From Brevibacillus choshinensis (GTDB lineage: Bacteria > Bacillota > Bacilli > Brevibacillales > Brevibacillaceae), in assembly GCF_001420695.1 (NCBI RefSeq), contig NZ_LJJB01000007.1, positions 941,890-1,005,889 on the forward strand: a stretch of DNA of 64,000 bases. The letters run 5' to 3'. The notes under the pieces are model-generated. The model ran no database searches. It was not told where the DNA came from and worked only from the letters and a program-made list of their open reading frames with translations. The position numbers were made by a program, and so were the translations under genes. This document shows, in pieces, positions 25,302 through 34,412 of this stretch. Positions within the stretch are counted from its first letter, which is position 1. The number at the start of each line of letters is the position of its first letter.

Positions 25302-25886
25302 TTGGATGAATTGCGTATGTTCAAACAGTTTATCCATGCGGCCGAACTAGTCTGGACTCAGATCGCCACCTCGCCTAGAGGGAAGCCTGTCTATACGATC
25401 AACAATGTAGATTTCACACCCCTGCCGGAGAGGTACAACTCGAAGCGAAAAATTTCCCGCATCTTTCGTCGTTACTGGGGGAGACAGCTAAGCGAGACGA
25501 TGATTCGCAATCTGAATCTGCGTCTGGTCAAAGGGAAGCTCTGTGTCCCGTACGGCGAAATTCCACCATTCCCTACCGTAGTACAATCGTTGCAGCTCAA
25601 GTTAAATCGTCCCAATCAGAAAGTAGTTTCAGTGGTGTTGAGCGGAGCAAACAAAAAGGTTCGGGTCGATTATCGATTGATTCGTGTGGGAGCTACGGCC
25701 CCTTATACGATCATGAAAAGGTCAGGCAAGGAATACGATCGACGGTACCGACCACCAGTCGCAAGTAGTGCAGCAAAGGCGAAAGCGAAACCTGCACCGA
25801 AACCTGCACCGAAACCTGCATCAAAGCCAGTAGCAAAACCAAAACCAATGTCCAATGGAAGAAAAAAGCTCCTCAAAACCCCGTAA
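25302..25886 (+). CDS. IseA-like protein without a signal peptide, with a PAKP-rich tail
   Basis: 194 residues. Residues about 10-130 show a pattern (AAELVW, then VDFTPLPERYNSKRKISRIF, NGL-type VKGKLCVPYGE, ending VSVVLSG) that resembles the IseA/YoeB inhibitor of cell-wall DL-endopeptidases, but the match is only from memory and partial. Unlike IseA there is no signal peptide. The tail is a KPAPKPA repeat encoded by 12-bp tandem units (about 25787-25823). TTG 25302 is chosen since GGAGGAGGTG lies 6 nt upstream. It follows the SLH gene but is separated by a terminator. Confidence 0.6.
   Translation: MDELRMFKQFIHAAELVWTQIATSPRGKPVYTINNVDFTPLPERYNSKRKISRIFRRYWGRQLSETMIRNLNLRLVKGKLCVPYGEIPPFPTVVQSLQLKLNRPNQKVVSVVLSGANKKVRVDYRLIRVGATAPYTIMKRSGKEYDRRYRPPVASSAAKAKAKPAPKPAPKPASKPVAKPKPMSNGRKKLLKTP
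25787..25823 (+). repeat. 12-bp tandem repeat encoding KPAP units
   Basis: Three units based on AAACCTGCACCG at the 3' end of the IseA-like gene. Confidence 0.7.
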
Positions 25887-25908
25887 CAGGGGGCGAGGAG
25901 CTTTTCTC
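25863..25908. terminator. Bidirectional terminator overlapping the IseA-like stop
   Basis: Perfect 11-bp stem AAAAGCTCCTC / GAGGAGCTTTT; the left arm encodes the last residues of the IseA-like gene and the site serves asnB on the other strand. Confidence 0.8.
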
Positions 25909-25910
25909 GT

Positions 25911-27758
25911 TTACGCTTCGATCGAGACGTGGTATTCCCTAAGCCAGTAATCTAGTTGCCCTAAGTAAGCAAACAATTGTGGAGTACTCATTAACTGACC
26001 GAAAAACGGAATGCTGGATGCCTGTGCATCTGATTCAGCAATACGCCGAATGGTAGGGACGTCGATCAGAGGCAGCAATGGAGATGTTGAGTCATTCAAA
26101 ATATCCAATAGCCAGGTACGAACACCCTCTGTGTAAGAAGGATTGTGCGTCTTGGGATACGGGCTCTTTTTCCGATAGAGGACTTCATCCGGCAAGTAAC
26201 CTTCCATCGCTTTTCGCAAGATGCCTTTTTCGCGGTTGCCATAAGTCTTCAGCTCCCACGGGATGTTCCAGACATACTCGACGATGCGATGATCGCAAAA
26301 TGGAACACGAGCTTCGAGACTTGCCGCCATACTCATCCGGTCTTTGCGATCCAGAAGAGTATTCATGAACCACGTAATGTTGAGGTAAAACATTTCTCGT
26401 CGGCGTGCCTCAAAAGGGTTCTCGCCTGGCAATTGCGGCACTTCATCGATTGTTTCTTCGTACCGCATCGCGACGTACTCTTCCGGCTTCACCCAGTCTT
26501 TGAGCTCCGGTGCCAACCAGGAAGCGCGTTCTTTGGTTGCTCTGGCCCAAGGGAACGTACCGGCATTCAGCATTTCCTCCCGATGGAACCAGGGATAACC
26601 GCCAAAGACTTCGTCCGCGCATTCACCTGAGAGGACGACGGTCGTCTCTTTCTTGATTTCTCGACAAAAGAGGTAAAGGGATGCATCCACATCTGCCATC
26701 CCCGGTAAATCACGGGCGAGCGTCGCAGTTTTCAGCGCATCGATCAGCTCACCCGTATCAAACACAATGTTGTGGTGATGGGTCCCTAAATATTGCGAAA
26801 CGAGCTTCACAAATGGTGCGTCCTCATTGGGCTGGAATGCGCTCGCTTGAAAGTGTCGGGCATTGTCTACATAATCGATTGAATAGGTATGCAGGGTCCC
26901 GCGCCCTTCCTTTTTGAAGGATTGAGCAGCAACTGCAGTGATTACACTGGAGTCCAATCCACCTGAGAGTAGAGTGGAGACAGGGACATCCGCCACTAAC
27001 TGACGATGGATGGAATCTGATACCAGTTCCCTTACCCGTTTGGCAGTATCCTCCGCATTGTCCGTATGCGGATGGCTTTCCAATCGCCAATAACGTTGTT
27101 GTTTGACACCATCTCGGGTGACGACGAGGGAGTAGCCTGGGCGAACCTCGTAAACATCACGGAAAACGCCATGACCGGGTGTGCGGGCTGGACTGATGGC
27201 GAACACCTCAGCCAATCCTTCGCGTGAGAGAACAGGCTTGACATCGGGATGAGCGAGCAAGGATTTCAGCTCAGAGGCAAAGAGAAAGGAACTGCCCCGT
27301 TGTGCATAAAATAAAGGTTTTACCCCCATCCGATCTCGAGCAACGAACAGACGCGAAGCACGTTCATCCCAGATCGCAAAGGCGAAGATCCCGTTGAGGC
27401 GACTGACGCATTCCGTTCCCCATTCGAGGTACGTGTGCAGCAGTACTTCCGTATCGGAGTGGGATTGGAACGTGTGACCAGCTGCCAGCAGCTCCGCACG
27501 CAAATCTTCGGTATTGTACAGTTCACCATTGTAAATCATGGTACACGCATATTCGTTTTGGAAAGCCGTCATGGGCTGTTGTCCGCCAGCCGGATCGACG
27601 ACGACCAATCGACGATGTCCGAACGCAACACGTGGAGTGACCCAGAAGCCTTCCGCATCAGGCCCACGTTTCGTCAAACAGTGCGTCATTGCTTGCAAAA
27701 CCGGACGCTCCTGGGAAAGGTCTTTTTCCCAATCAATCCAACCTACGATTCCACACAT
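25911..27758 (-). CDS. asnB: Asparagine synthetase, glutamine-hydrolysing
   Basis: 615 residues. Cys2 (MCGIVGW) is the N-terminal nucleophile of the class II glutaminase domain (about 1-210), which supplies ammonia; the synthase domain (about 235-600) has the ATP-pyrophosphatase P-loop SGGLDSS (265-271), and converts aspartate to asparagine through an aspartyl-AMP intermediate. SGECADEVFGGYPWF and SLEARVPFCDHRIVEY are typical of AsnB. ATG 27758 has GAAGGGTG upstream. Monocistronic; no T-box or other leader is seen upstream. A few relatives act in cell-wall amidation (AsnB/AsnO types), so that role is possible. Confidence 0.93.
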   Translation of the reverse strand: MCGIVGWIDWEKDLSQERPVLQAMTHCLTKRGPDAEGFWVTPRVAFGHRRLVVVDPAGGQQPMTAFQNEYACTMIYNGELYNTEDLRAELLAAGHTFQSHSDTEVLLHTYLEWGTECVSRLNGIFAFAIWDERASRLFVARDRMGVKPLFYAQRGSSFLFASELKSLLAHPDVKPVLSREGLAEVFAISPARTPGHGVFRDVYEVRPGYSLVVTRDGVKQQRYWRLESHPHTDNAEDTAKRVRELVSDSIHRQLVADVPVSTLLSGGLDSSVITAVAAQSFKKEGRGTLHTYSIDYVDNARHFQASAFQPNEDAPFVKLVSQYLGTHHHNIVFDTGELIDALKTATLARDLPGMADVDASLYLFCREIKKETTVVLSGECADEVFGGYPWFHREEMLNAGTFPWARATKERASWLAPELKDWVKPEEYVAMRYEETIDEVPQLPGENPFEARRREMFYLNITWFMNTLLDRKDRMSMAASLEARVPFCDHRIVEYVWNIPWELKTYGNREKGILRKAMEGYLPDEVLYRKKSPYPKTHNPSYTEGVRTWLLDILNDSTSPLLPLIDVPTIRRIAESDAQASSIPFFGQLMSTPQLFAYLGQLDYWLREYHVSIEA

Positions 27759-27893
27759 GTCTATTCACCCTTCCCATGAAGCATTGCACATCACTCAGCG
27801 TATGCGGGACGCCCAGTTTGATTGTCTGTCCAGCAGGGAAATCGGACAAAAAAGCGGAATTTATAGAAGATTTCAACAGACATGGAGGACGCG

Positions 27894-29645
27894 GTGGACA
27901 ATCTCACACTACTACTTATCGAGAGAATGGGCATTTTGCTAACGCTTGCATTTATCCTCACGCGAATTCCGTTGTTCCGTCAATTGTTGGACAGAGAAAT
28001 TCATGCGGGGACATCCATTTCCTATTCCTTGATGTTTGGACTTTTTGGTATCGCAGGTACCTACGCTGGAGTGGTCGTAAAAGAAGATTTGTTCTTGCCT
28101 GCATTTTGGATTTTCCCACTCTCTTCTAGCGATATCATCGCCAATTCTACATTGGTAGGGGTCGTCATTGGTGGATTGCTGGGGGGGCCAGTGGTGGGCA
28201 TGGGAGCGGGAATCATTGCAGGTGCTCACATATACGCAATGGGTGGATTTGCCGCCGTTCCAGTCGGGCTCTCCGTTCCGATGACGGGCCTGCTAGCGGG
28301 ATATGTCGCTCGGTTTTTTTCCCAAGAGAGAGTCATCTCTCCCTCGAAAGCTTTATTCATCGGCATGTTTGCTCCTGTCATCCAGATGTCACTCATGCTG
28401 ATTATGGCCGGTCCACCAGACCTGGTCCGTACTGTCGTCAATTTAATCGGCGTCCCTATGGTTTTGACCAATAGCATCTCGATTGCCATCTTTACGACCA
28501 TGATTCGGGTAGCCTTGCAAGAACAAGAGCGATCTGCCGCGATGGAAGCGGAGCGTGCCTTTACGATCGCAGAACGGATTTTGCCTCATTTAAAGCTGGG
28601 TCTTACGCCGCAAACCGCACAAGCAGCTGCGTTGTTGTTACAAAGGGAAGTGAAGGCAACAGCGGTCGCAGTCACGGATCTGGAGCATTTGCTAGCCCAT
28701 GTTGGTGCTGGGGCAGAGCATCATTTACCCGGAGAAGCCATTGTCGGGGATCTCGACAAGCGTGCCCTTTTTAGCGGAGCTATTGAAAAAGGGTTAAGTC
28801 GTGAGGTATTGGGATGTACACAGAAAAATTGCGTACTGCAGGCAGCTTTACTTGTCCCGATCCGTGAAGGCGGGACTGTCGTCGGCCTAATTAAGCTGTA
28901 CTTTCGCAGGCCCCAGCAAATCGGGAAAGTACAGGAGGCGCTGGCAAAAGGGCTGAGCAACCTGATCTCCAATCAGTTGACGCTGACCCTGACTGAAAAA
29001 ATGAAAGGGCTCATGAAGGATGCAGAGCTGCGCATGCTGCAAGCGCAGATTCACCCTCATTTCCTGTTTAATACGTTAAATTCGATCGTTACCTTAATTC
29101 GGATCGACCCCAACTTGGCACGGCATATGACGGTGCAGCTTGGTACTTTTATGCGGCTTACTCTAAAGCTGACGTCCACTCCGCTGGTACCAGTACGGCA
29201 GGAGCTTGATCATCTGTTCGCCTATCTGGAAATTATTAAAATCAGGTTCTCGGAACAATTTGCAGTGCGGTGTGACATCGGGGAAGGAGTAGATGATGCC
29301 CTGATCCCGCCAGGTACACTTCAGCCACTCGTGGAAAACAGTATTCAGCATGGATTGCAGCACATGCCGACCGGGGGAGAAATCGTCCTGACTGTCAAAA
29401 GAGAGGATAGTGCCATTCGATTCACCATGGAAGACAACGGAAGCGGTGTCCCGCCTAATCTTCTTCAGGTCTTAGGGCGAATTCCGACGGGAAGCAAGGA
29501 AGGCAATGGAATCGGTGTCCATAACGTCAATCAGCGTTTGGTCAGTCTGCGTGGACCGGATGCCCAGCTTGTTTTTTCAAACAAGACAGAGGGTGGTTGC
29601 TTGATCACCTTTTCCATTCCGATTCAAAAAGAGGAGAGTGCCTGA
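27894..29645 (+). CDS. lytS: LytS-family sensor histidine kinase
   Basis: 583 residues: 5TM Lyt receptor domain with six hydrophobic helices (about 1-170, NDxxxG-like GGPVVGMGAGIIAG), a GAF domain (about 215-350), a HisKA_7TM/His_kinase block with the phospho-acceptor in QIHPHFLFNTLNS (about residue 388), and an HATPase domain with PLVENSIQHG (about 477) and DNGSGVPP. Relatives sense pyruvate (BtsS/LytS type). GTG 27894 is preferred, GGAGG being 5 nt upstream; the ATG at 27882 overlaps that site. It is translationally coupled to the regulator (TGATG). Confidence 0.92.
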   Translation: MDNLTLLLIERMGILLTLAFILTRIPLFRQLLDREIHAGTSISYSLMFGLFGIAGTYAGVVVKEDLFLPAFWIFPLSSSDIIANSTLVGVVIGGLLGGPVVGMGAGIIAGAHIYAMGGFAAVPVGLSVPMTGLLAGYVARFFSQERVISPSKALFIGMFAPVIQMSLMLIMAGPPDLVRTVVNLIGVPMVLTNSISIAIFTTMIRVALQEQERSAAMEAERAFTIAERILPHLKLGLTPQTAQAAALLLQREVKATAVAVTDLEHLLAHVGAGAEHHLPGEAIVGDLDKRALFSGAIEKGLSREVLGCTQKNCVLQAALLVPIREGGTVVGLIKLYFRRPQQIGKVQEALAKGLSNLISNQLTLTLTEKMKGLMKDAELRMLQAQIHPHFLFNTLNSIVTLIRIDPNLARHMTVQLGTFMRLTLKLTSTPLVPVRQELDHLFAYLEIIKIRFSEQFAVRCDIGEGVDDALIPPGTLQPLVENSIQHGLQHMPTGGEIVLTVKREDSAIRFTMEDNGSGVPPNLLQVLGRIPTGSKEGNGIGVHNVNQRLVSLRGPDAQLVFSNKTEGGCLITFSIPIQKEESA

Positions 29646-30376
29646 TGACGATTCGCATAATGATCGCGGAAGATGAGCGACTCGCGCGTGAAGAGCTTAT
29701 TTATTTGCTTCAGCAGGAGGAGGACATCGAGCTGGTGGCCACGGCTACCAATGGGAGAGAGCTTTTGGAGCTAGTCGAACAGAATGAGCCGGATGTCGTT
29801 TTTCTCGATGTGAAAATGCCTGAGCTGGAAGGGACACAGGCTGCGAGAATGCTGGCCTCTCGCAAGCAGCAGCCGCTCATCGTCTTCTGTACGGCGCACG
29901 AGGAGTTTGCGGTAGATGCCTTCAAGCTGTATGCGGTCGACTATGTACTCAAGCCGTATGAGCCAAAACGAATTCAGGAAACTCTGCAGCGCATACGTGA
30001 GCGATTGGCCAAGGCAAAAACGGAACAGACTGCGCCAGCCAAACGCACCAAGCTATTGGTGGAGGAGAATAATCGGCTCGTGGTCATCGATCCAACTACG
30101 ATTGTGTATGCCGTTCGAGAAGAACGCTTCGTACAAATTCATACGCAGACCGATGCATACACGACCCGAATGACGTTGACGCAGCTGACAGAGAAGCTAC
30201 AGGCTTACGATTTTTTTCGTACACACAAGAGCTATCTGGTCAATTTGCAATATGTGAGCGAGCTGACCCCATGGTTCAATGGGGCTTACAACCTGATGTT
30301 GAAGGGAGATAACCGGATCCGAATTCCTGTTTCCCGCACGTCAGCAAAAGAATTACTGCGAAGACTGGAGGAATGA
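29645..30376 (+). CDS. lytT: LytTR-family response regulator
   Basis: 243 residues: receiver domain (1-120) with phospho-acceptor Asp55 (FLDVKMPE) and conserved DE at 10-11 and Lys near 105, then a LytTR DNA-binding domain (about 140-240, with the RTHKSYLVN and RIPVSR signatures). LytTR regulators bind direct repeats about 21 bp apart upstream of their targets. The start overlaps the kinase stop by one base. The neighbouring symporter operon and a matching direct repeat at 30413-30442 point to the target. Confidence 0.93.
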   Translation: MTIRIMIAEDERLAREELIYLLQQEEDIELVATATNGRELLELVEQNEPDVVFLDVKMPELEGTQAARMLASRKQQPLIVFCTAHEEFAVDAFKLYAVDYVLKPYEPKRIQETLQRIRERLAKAKTEQTAPAKRTKLLVEENNRLVVIDPTTIVYAVREERFVQIHTQTDAYTTRMTLTQLTEKLQAYDFFRTHKSYLVNLQYVSELTPWFNGAYNLMLKGDNRIRIPVSRTSAKELLRRLEE

Positions 30377-30412
30377 GTCTTCCATTTTTTTGCAAATAAG
30401 GATGGATGGTTT

Positions 30413-30445
30413 ACCGTTGGCGCGCAATCCCCGACATTTGGCGCA
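30413..30445 (+). promoter_or_regulatory. Candidate LytT operator, direct repeat
   Basis: ACCGTTGGCGCG at 30413 and ACATTTGGCGCA at 30434 form a direct repeat 21 bp start to start, with half-sites resembling the WMMGTTNRK consensus of LytTR regulators. It lies about 10 bp upstream of the expected -35 region of a promoter whose -10 (TACAAT) is at 30475-30480; the weak -35 (CGCCAT) fits an activator-dependent promoter. Confidence 0.55.
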
Positions 30446-30482
30446 GAAAAACGCCATGAAAGCGCCACATTCTCTACAATGT

Positions 30483-30496
30483 AGGAAGCGCTTACA
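30483..30496. promoter_or_regulatory. Candidate CcpA cre site
   Basis: AGGAAGCGCTTACA on the plus strand equals TGTAAGCGCTTCCT on the minus strand, 12 of 14 matches to TGTAAGCGCTTACA. It sits right at the expected transcription start after TACAAT 30475-30480, a position typical of CcpA repression. Confidence 0.5.
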
Positions 30497-30522
30497 ATTT
30501 TGTTTGAAGAGGGGAGATTCCA

Positions 30523-30873
30523 ATGGGCAACTCGGTTTCAGCGCAGAAGAGTGGGGAGCAAAACAAGTCAGCCTCACAGTATTCAGCGATTATCAAGTCT
30601 GAGTCGTTTCAGGAATTGTTGAGACGAAAGAAATCGTTCATTCTGCCTTCATCGATCTTTTTCTTCGTGTTTTACTTTTCACTCCCGATCCTGACTTCCT
30701 ACTTCACTGTCTTGAATACGAAAGCGTTTGGAGCCATTTCGTGGGCATGGGTCTTCGCATTTGCGCAATTCATCATGACGTGGGGACTTTGTATCCTGTA
30801 CACCAGACGTGCAAAAGAATTTGACGTGCTGGTAGAGAAAATCAAGCAGGAGACAGGGGGCAAGAACTCATGA
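30523..30873 (+). CDS. DUF485 small membrane protein (YjcH-like)
   Basis: 116 residues with two membrane helices (about 40-65 and 75-97) and a basic, polar N-terminus. DUF485 proteins are nearly always encoded ahead of cation/acetate symporters, as Escherichia coli yjcH before actP, and are taken to assist the symporter. ATG 30523 has AAGAGGGGA upstream. The stop overlaps the symporter start (ATGA). Confidence 0.9.
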   Translation: MGNSVSAQKSGEQNKSASQYSAIIKSESFQELLRRKKSFILPSSIFFFVFYFSLPILTSYFTVLNTKAFGAISWAWVFAFAQFIMTWGLCILYTRRAKEFDVLVEKIKQETGGKNS

Positions 30874-32396
30874 ACGTTACGGCATTTTTACTCTTTTTAG
30901 CCATTGTACTGATGACCCTGGTTATTACGTATTACGCATCGAAGAAAACCAATACGACTAGTGAATTCTACACGGCTGGCGGCGGCTTGACAGGTTGGCA
31001 AAATGGGCTTGCGATCGCGGGCGATTATATGTCGGCGGCATCGTTTTTGGGAATCGCGGGAATGATTGCACTGAGCGGTTTCGACGGATTCTTTTACAGT
31101 ATCGGCTTCTTGGTAGCCTACCTGGTCGTGCTCTATCTGGTAGCAGAACCACTGCGCAATCTCGGTAAATATACGATGGCGGACATGATTGCTGCGCGGT
31201 TTAATAATAAACAAATTCGTGGTGTGGCTGCACTGAACACGATCGCGATTTCTATCTTTTATATGATCGCTCAGCTGGTAGGGGCGGGTGCCCTGATCAA
31301 GCTGCTGTTGGGTCTCGAGTACACGACCTCCGTATTGATCGTGGGAGCCTTGATGACCGTGTACGTTGTGTTTGGCGGCATGACAGCGACATCCTGGGTG
31401 CAAATTGTTAAAGCGGTCCTGTTGATGTTAGGGACCTTTGTGATTTCGGTCATGGTTTTTGCCAAGTTCGACTTCAGCTTGATGAAAATGTTTGAACACA
31501 TGCAGACGGCGACACCTCTGGGTGAGCAATTTCTGAATCCTGGAAACAAATTCAAGATCGGCCTCGATACGATCTCATTGAATCTCGCCTTGGTGCTCGG
31601 TACAGCTGGATTGCCGCACATCCTCATTCGTTTCTTTACCGTAAAGGATGCGACAACTGCACGTAAATCAGTCGTTTACGCTACATGGATCATCGGGATC
31701 TTCTACGTCATGACTGTATTCCTCGGCTTCGGCGCGGCTGCATTCGTAGGAGCAGGTAACATGGACCCGGCAGGTAACATGGGTGCACCATTGCTCGCTC
31801 AATCCATTGGAGGCAATTTCCTGTTCGCTTTTGTCTCGGCGGTTGCTTTTGCCACGATTCTCGCAGTTGTGGCGGGATTGGTTCTGACAGCAGCTTCTGC
31901 ATTTGCCCATGATTTCTACGGTCACGTGCTCCGTCATGGCAAAGCGACGGAGAAAGACCAAATGAAGATGGCAAAATGGGCTTCAGTTGGTGTTTCCATC
32001 GTGTCCATCATCCTCGCCCTGTTCGCTCAAAAATTGAATGTGGCGTTCCTGGTTTCGCTGGCTTTTGCGGTGGCTGCCAGCGCCAACTTGCCTGTCATTC
32101 TGTTTACCATTTTCTGGAGAAGGTTTAATACTACTGGTGCCATTACAGGCATGCTCGTAGGTTTGTTCAGCTCGTTGATTCTGGTTGCGATGAGTCCGAA
32201 CGTTTGGAATCCGGTAGCAGGCAAAGCCATTCTGGTGGGAGAAGCACTCTTCCCATTGCCCAACCCAGGTATCGTCTCTATACCCCTTGGCTTCCTCGCT
32301 GCTTGGATTGGTACCTTACTCTCCAGCTCTCGCAATGATGCCAAGTACGATGAAATTTTGGTGAAGGCCAATACAGGAATGCAAGACTCCGCATAG
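30870..32396 (+). CDS. Sodium:solute symporter, acetate/pyruvate type (ActP/MctP-like)
   Basis: 508 residues, about 13 helices, SSSF family. Motifs: SEFYTAGGGLTGWQNGLAIAGDYMSAASFLG near the N-terminus (the sodium site region), FGGMTATSWVQIVKAVLL and TAGLPHILIRFFTVKDA. With DUF485 it is typical of monocarboxylate (acetate, pyruvate, propionate) uptake. Start overlaps the DUF485 stop. Regulation by LytT and CcpA is inferred from sites at 30413-30496. A similar symporter follows, giving a tandem pair. Confidence 0.9.
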   Translation: MNVTAFLLFLAIVLMTLVITYYASKKTNTTSEFYTAGGGLTGWQNGLAIAGDYMSAASFLGIAGMIALSGFDGFFYSIGFLVAYLVVLYLVAEPLRNLGKYTMADMIAARFNNKQIRGVAALNTIAISIFYMIAQLVGAGALIKLLLGLEYTTSVLIVGALMTVYVVFGGMTATSWVQIVKAVLLMLGTFVISVMVFAKFDFSLMKMFEHMQTATPLGEQFLNPGNKFKIGLDTISLNLALVLGTAGLPHILIRFFTVKDATTARKSVVYATWIIGIFYVMTVFLGFGAAAFVGAGNMDPAGNMGAPLLAQSIGGNFLFAFVSAVAFATILAVVAGLVLTAASAFAHDFYGHVLRHGKATEKDQMKMAKWASVGVSIVSIILALFAQKLNVAFLVSLAFAVAASANLPVILFTIFWRRFNTTGAITGMLVGLFSSLILVAMSPNVWNPVAGKAILVGEALFPLPNPGIVSIPLGFLAAWIGTLLSSSRNDAKYDEILVKANTGMQDSA

Positions 32397-32426
32397 AAAA
32401 AGGTAAGATAGGAAACTCGTGCCAAA

Positions 32427-32463
32427 GAGAGGCTGGGGTCATCCCCGGCTTCTTTTCTTTTTT
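32427..32463 (+). terminator. Terminator/attenuator between the two symporters
   Basis: GCTGGGG / CCCCGGC stem with a 4-nt loop, followed by TTCTTTTCTTTTTT. It may lower expression of the second symporter. Confidence 0.65.
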
Positions 32464-32496
32464 GTACATGCATTCCAAAAGTGGGAGGTGGTACTA

Positions 32497-34053
32497 ATGA
32501 CAACCATCATCTTTTTTCTAGCCGTTATCATTGGGACCATGGCCATTACGTACTCGGCAGCAAAGCAAACGGGAACGACCCGTGACTTTTATGCGGCAGG
32601 TAATCGTTTGACGGGATTGCAAAACGGTATCGCCATCGCAGGAGACTATATGAGTGCGGCTTCTTTTCTCGGCATTGCAGGTACGATTGCCATGTACGGT
32701 TTTGATGGGTTCGTCTATGCCATCGGTTTCTTTGTATCCTACCTAATCATTCTGTTCATCATCGCCGAGCCTTTACACAACCTGGGAAGGTACACGCTTG
32801 CTGATGCGATTGCAGTCCGATTCAGCAGTTTGTGGTTGCGCGGAGTAGTAGCCGTCACGACACTCTTGATTACGATTTTCTATATGCTGGCTCAGTTGGT
32901 TGGAGCGGGCGCTCTCATCCATTACTTGTTAGGGGTAGACTATACCAAAGCTGTTCTGGTTGTGGGTACTTTGATGACGTTCTATGTTGTTTTTGGGGGG
33001 ATGGTAGCAACCTCCTGGGTACAAATTATCAAGGCTATTTTGCTCTTGACAGGTACACTCGTCCTCAGTCTGATCGTTTTCTCCCGATTTCATTGGAATC
33101 CATCCGAGATGTTCCACCACGTCAGCATGATCACGCCACTAAAAGAACAATTTTTGCAGCCAGGTAACCATCTGAATGAACCGTTGGAAACGATCTCCTT
33201 GCACTTGGCGCTCATATTGGGAACGGCGGGACTACCACATATCATTTCTCGCTTGTTTACGGTAAAAGATGCGATTACCACACGATACTCCATTTACACC
33301 GCGACCTGGATCATCGGCGCATTCTATTTGATGACGATATTTCTTGGGTTCGGTGCCAGTGCTTTTGTCGGTTATGAGGCATTGCAACAGGTCGGGTTCG
33401 GAGGCAATTTGACTGTGACTTTGCTGGCGGATGCACTCGGTGGCGAGTTTTTGATGGCCTACATTGCGGCGGTTGCCTTTGCTACGATCCTCGCAGTTGT
33501 TACCGGTCTGGTCTTGTCCGCCTCGTCAGCCTTTGCCCACGACGTTTACAGTCATCTGATCCGCAGAGGGATGGCTTCCGAAAAAGAGCAGGTCAGAGTC
33601 GCCAAGTTTTCGTCTGTTGCAGTCGGTCTGGTTTCCATCTGGCTGGCGATCGGGGCGGAAAAGATGAATGTAGCGATTTTAGTTGGCTTGACCTTTGCCG
33701 TCGCAGCATCCTCCAATCTGCCGTTACTCCTCTGTACCTTATATTGGCGCAGGTTTACCGTCCAGGGAGCAGTCGCAGGTGTTTTGACGGGTCTGATCTC
33801 TTCTGTTGTTTTGGTCATCATGGGGCCAGCGGTTATGGATGTGGAGCATGGATTGATCCAGCGAGCTCCTATTTTTCCGCTGACCAATCCCGGGTTGATT
33901 TCGATCCCACTCGGCTTTTTGGGTGCTTGGCTCGGTACGATTTGCAGTCGTCCTCAGCCTGGCGCCCATGCACAGTTTGATCGCGTGCTTTTACAGGCTC
34001 ATACCGGCATTCGTGCTGGCAAAGGACAAAAAATGGAGCAAGAGGGTGCATAA
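32497..34053 (+). CDS. Second sodium:solute symporter, paralogue of the upstream one
   Basis: 518 residues, SSSF family, with the same landmarks as its neighbour (DFYAAGNRLTGLQNGIAIAGDYM, FGGMVATSWVQIIKA, TAGLPHIISRLFTVKDA, SSAFAHDVYSHL) so it is a tandem duplicate that has diverged. ATG 32497 has GGGAGGTG 6 nt upstream; an in-frame ATG at 32419 overlaps the terminator hairpin and lacks a ribosome-binding site. It probably transports a related carboxylate, possibly with different affinity. There is no second DUF485 gene. Confidence 0.9.
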   Translation: MTTIIFFLAVIIGTMAITYSAAKQTGTTRDFYAAGNRLTGLQNGIAIAGDYMSAASFLGIAGTIAMYGFDGFVYAIGFFVSYLIILFIIAEPLHNLGRYTLADAIAVRFSSLWLRGVVAVTTLLITIFYMLAQLVGAGALIHYLLGVDYTKAVLVVGTLMTFYVVFGGMVATSWVQIIKAILLLTGTLVLSLIVFSRFHWNPSEMFHHVSMITPLKEQFLQPGNHLNEPLETISLHLALILGTAGLPHIISRLFTVKDAITTRYSIYTATWIIGAFYLMTIFLGFGASAFVGYEALQQVGFGGNLTVTLLADALGGEFLMAYIAAVAFATILAVVTGLVLSASSAFAHDVYSHLIRRGMASEKEQVRVAKFSSVAVGLVSIWLAIGAEKMNVAILVGLTFAVAASSNLPLLLCTLYWRRFTVQGAVAGVLTGLISSVVLVIMGPAVMDVEHGLIQRAPIFPLTNPGLISIPLGFLGAWLGTICSRPQPGAHAQFDRVLLQAHTGIRAGKGQKMEQEGA

Positions 34054-34100
34054 AGAAGACGTACCTGTTCCACCCTATCGAGAGAAGGAGGAGGGACGGT

Positions 34101-34412
34101 ATGGTCACGAAAAAAGAGGTGGACTCCGCCTCAGCTACTCAGCCTGATGTTTACGAAACGGCGCGAATCGCGCTGGTGGATTTGATTGATGAGCTACAGG
34201 AAGCACTGGATGAGCAAGATACATCGTTCCATAAGCGGCAGGGCTATGAAATGATCGGTACGTATTTTCGGGAGCCGGTCAATACAGGAAATCTAACTCT
34301 GATCTTTGCATCTGTGCTAGAAGATATTTTACACAAGCTCGACCTGACTCAGCAGGTCGATAACGTATCCATGGTACGGGACGAATACAGCGTGATGAAA
34401 AAAGAGGAGTGA
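34101..34412 (+). CDS. 103-residue hypothetical protein after the symporters
   Basis: A soluble, acidic, helical protein with AGAAGGAGGAGGGACGGT before ATG. Helices at about 17-40 (ETARIALVDLIDELQEALDEQ) and 65-80 are likely; no motif is recognised. It starts 48 nt after the second symporter and is followed by a terminator, so it is probably the last gene of the operon. Its role in carboxylate uptake or signalling is unknown. Confidence 0.72.
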   Translation: MVTKKEVDSASATQPDVYETARIALVDLIDELQEALDEQDTSFHKRQGYEMIGTYFREPVNTGNLTLIFASVLEDILHKLDLTQQVDNVSMVRDEYSVMKKEE

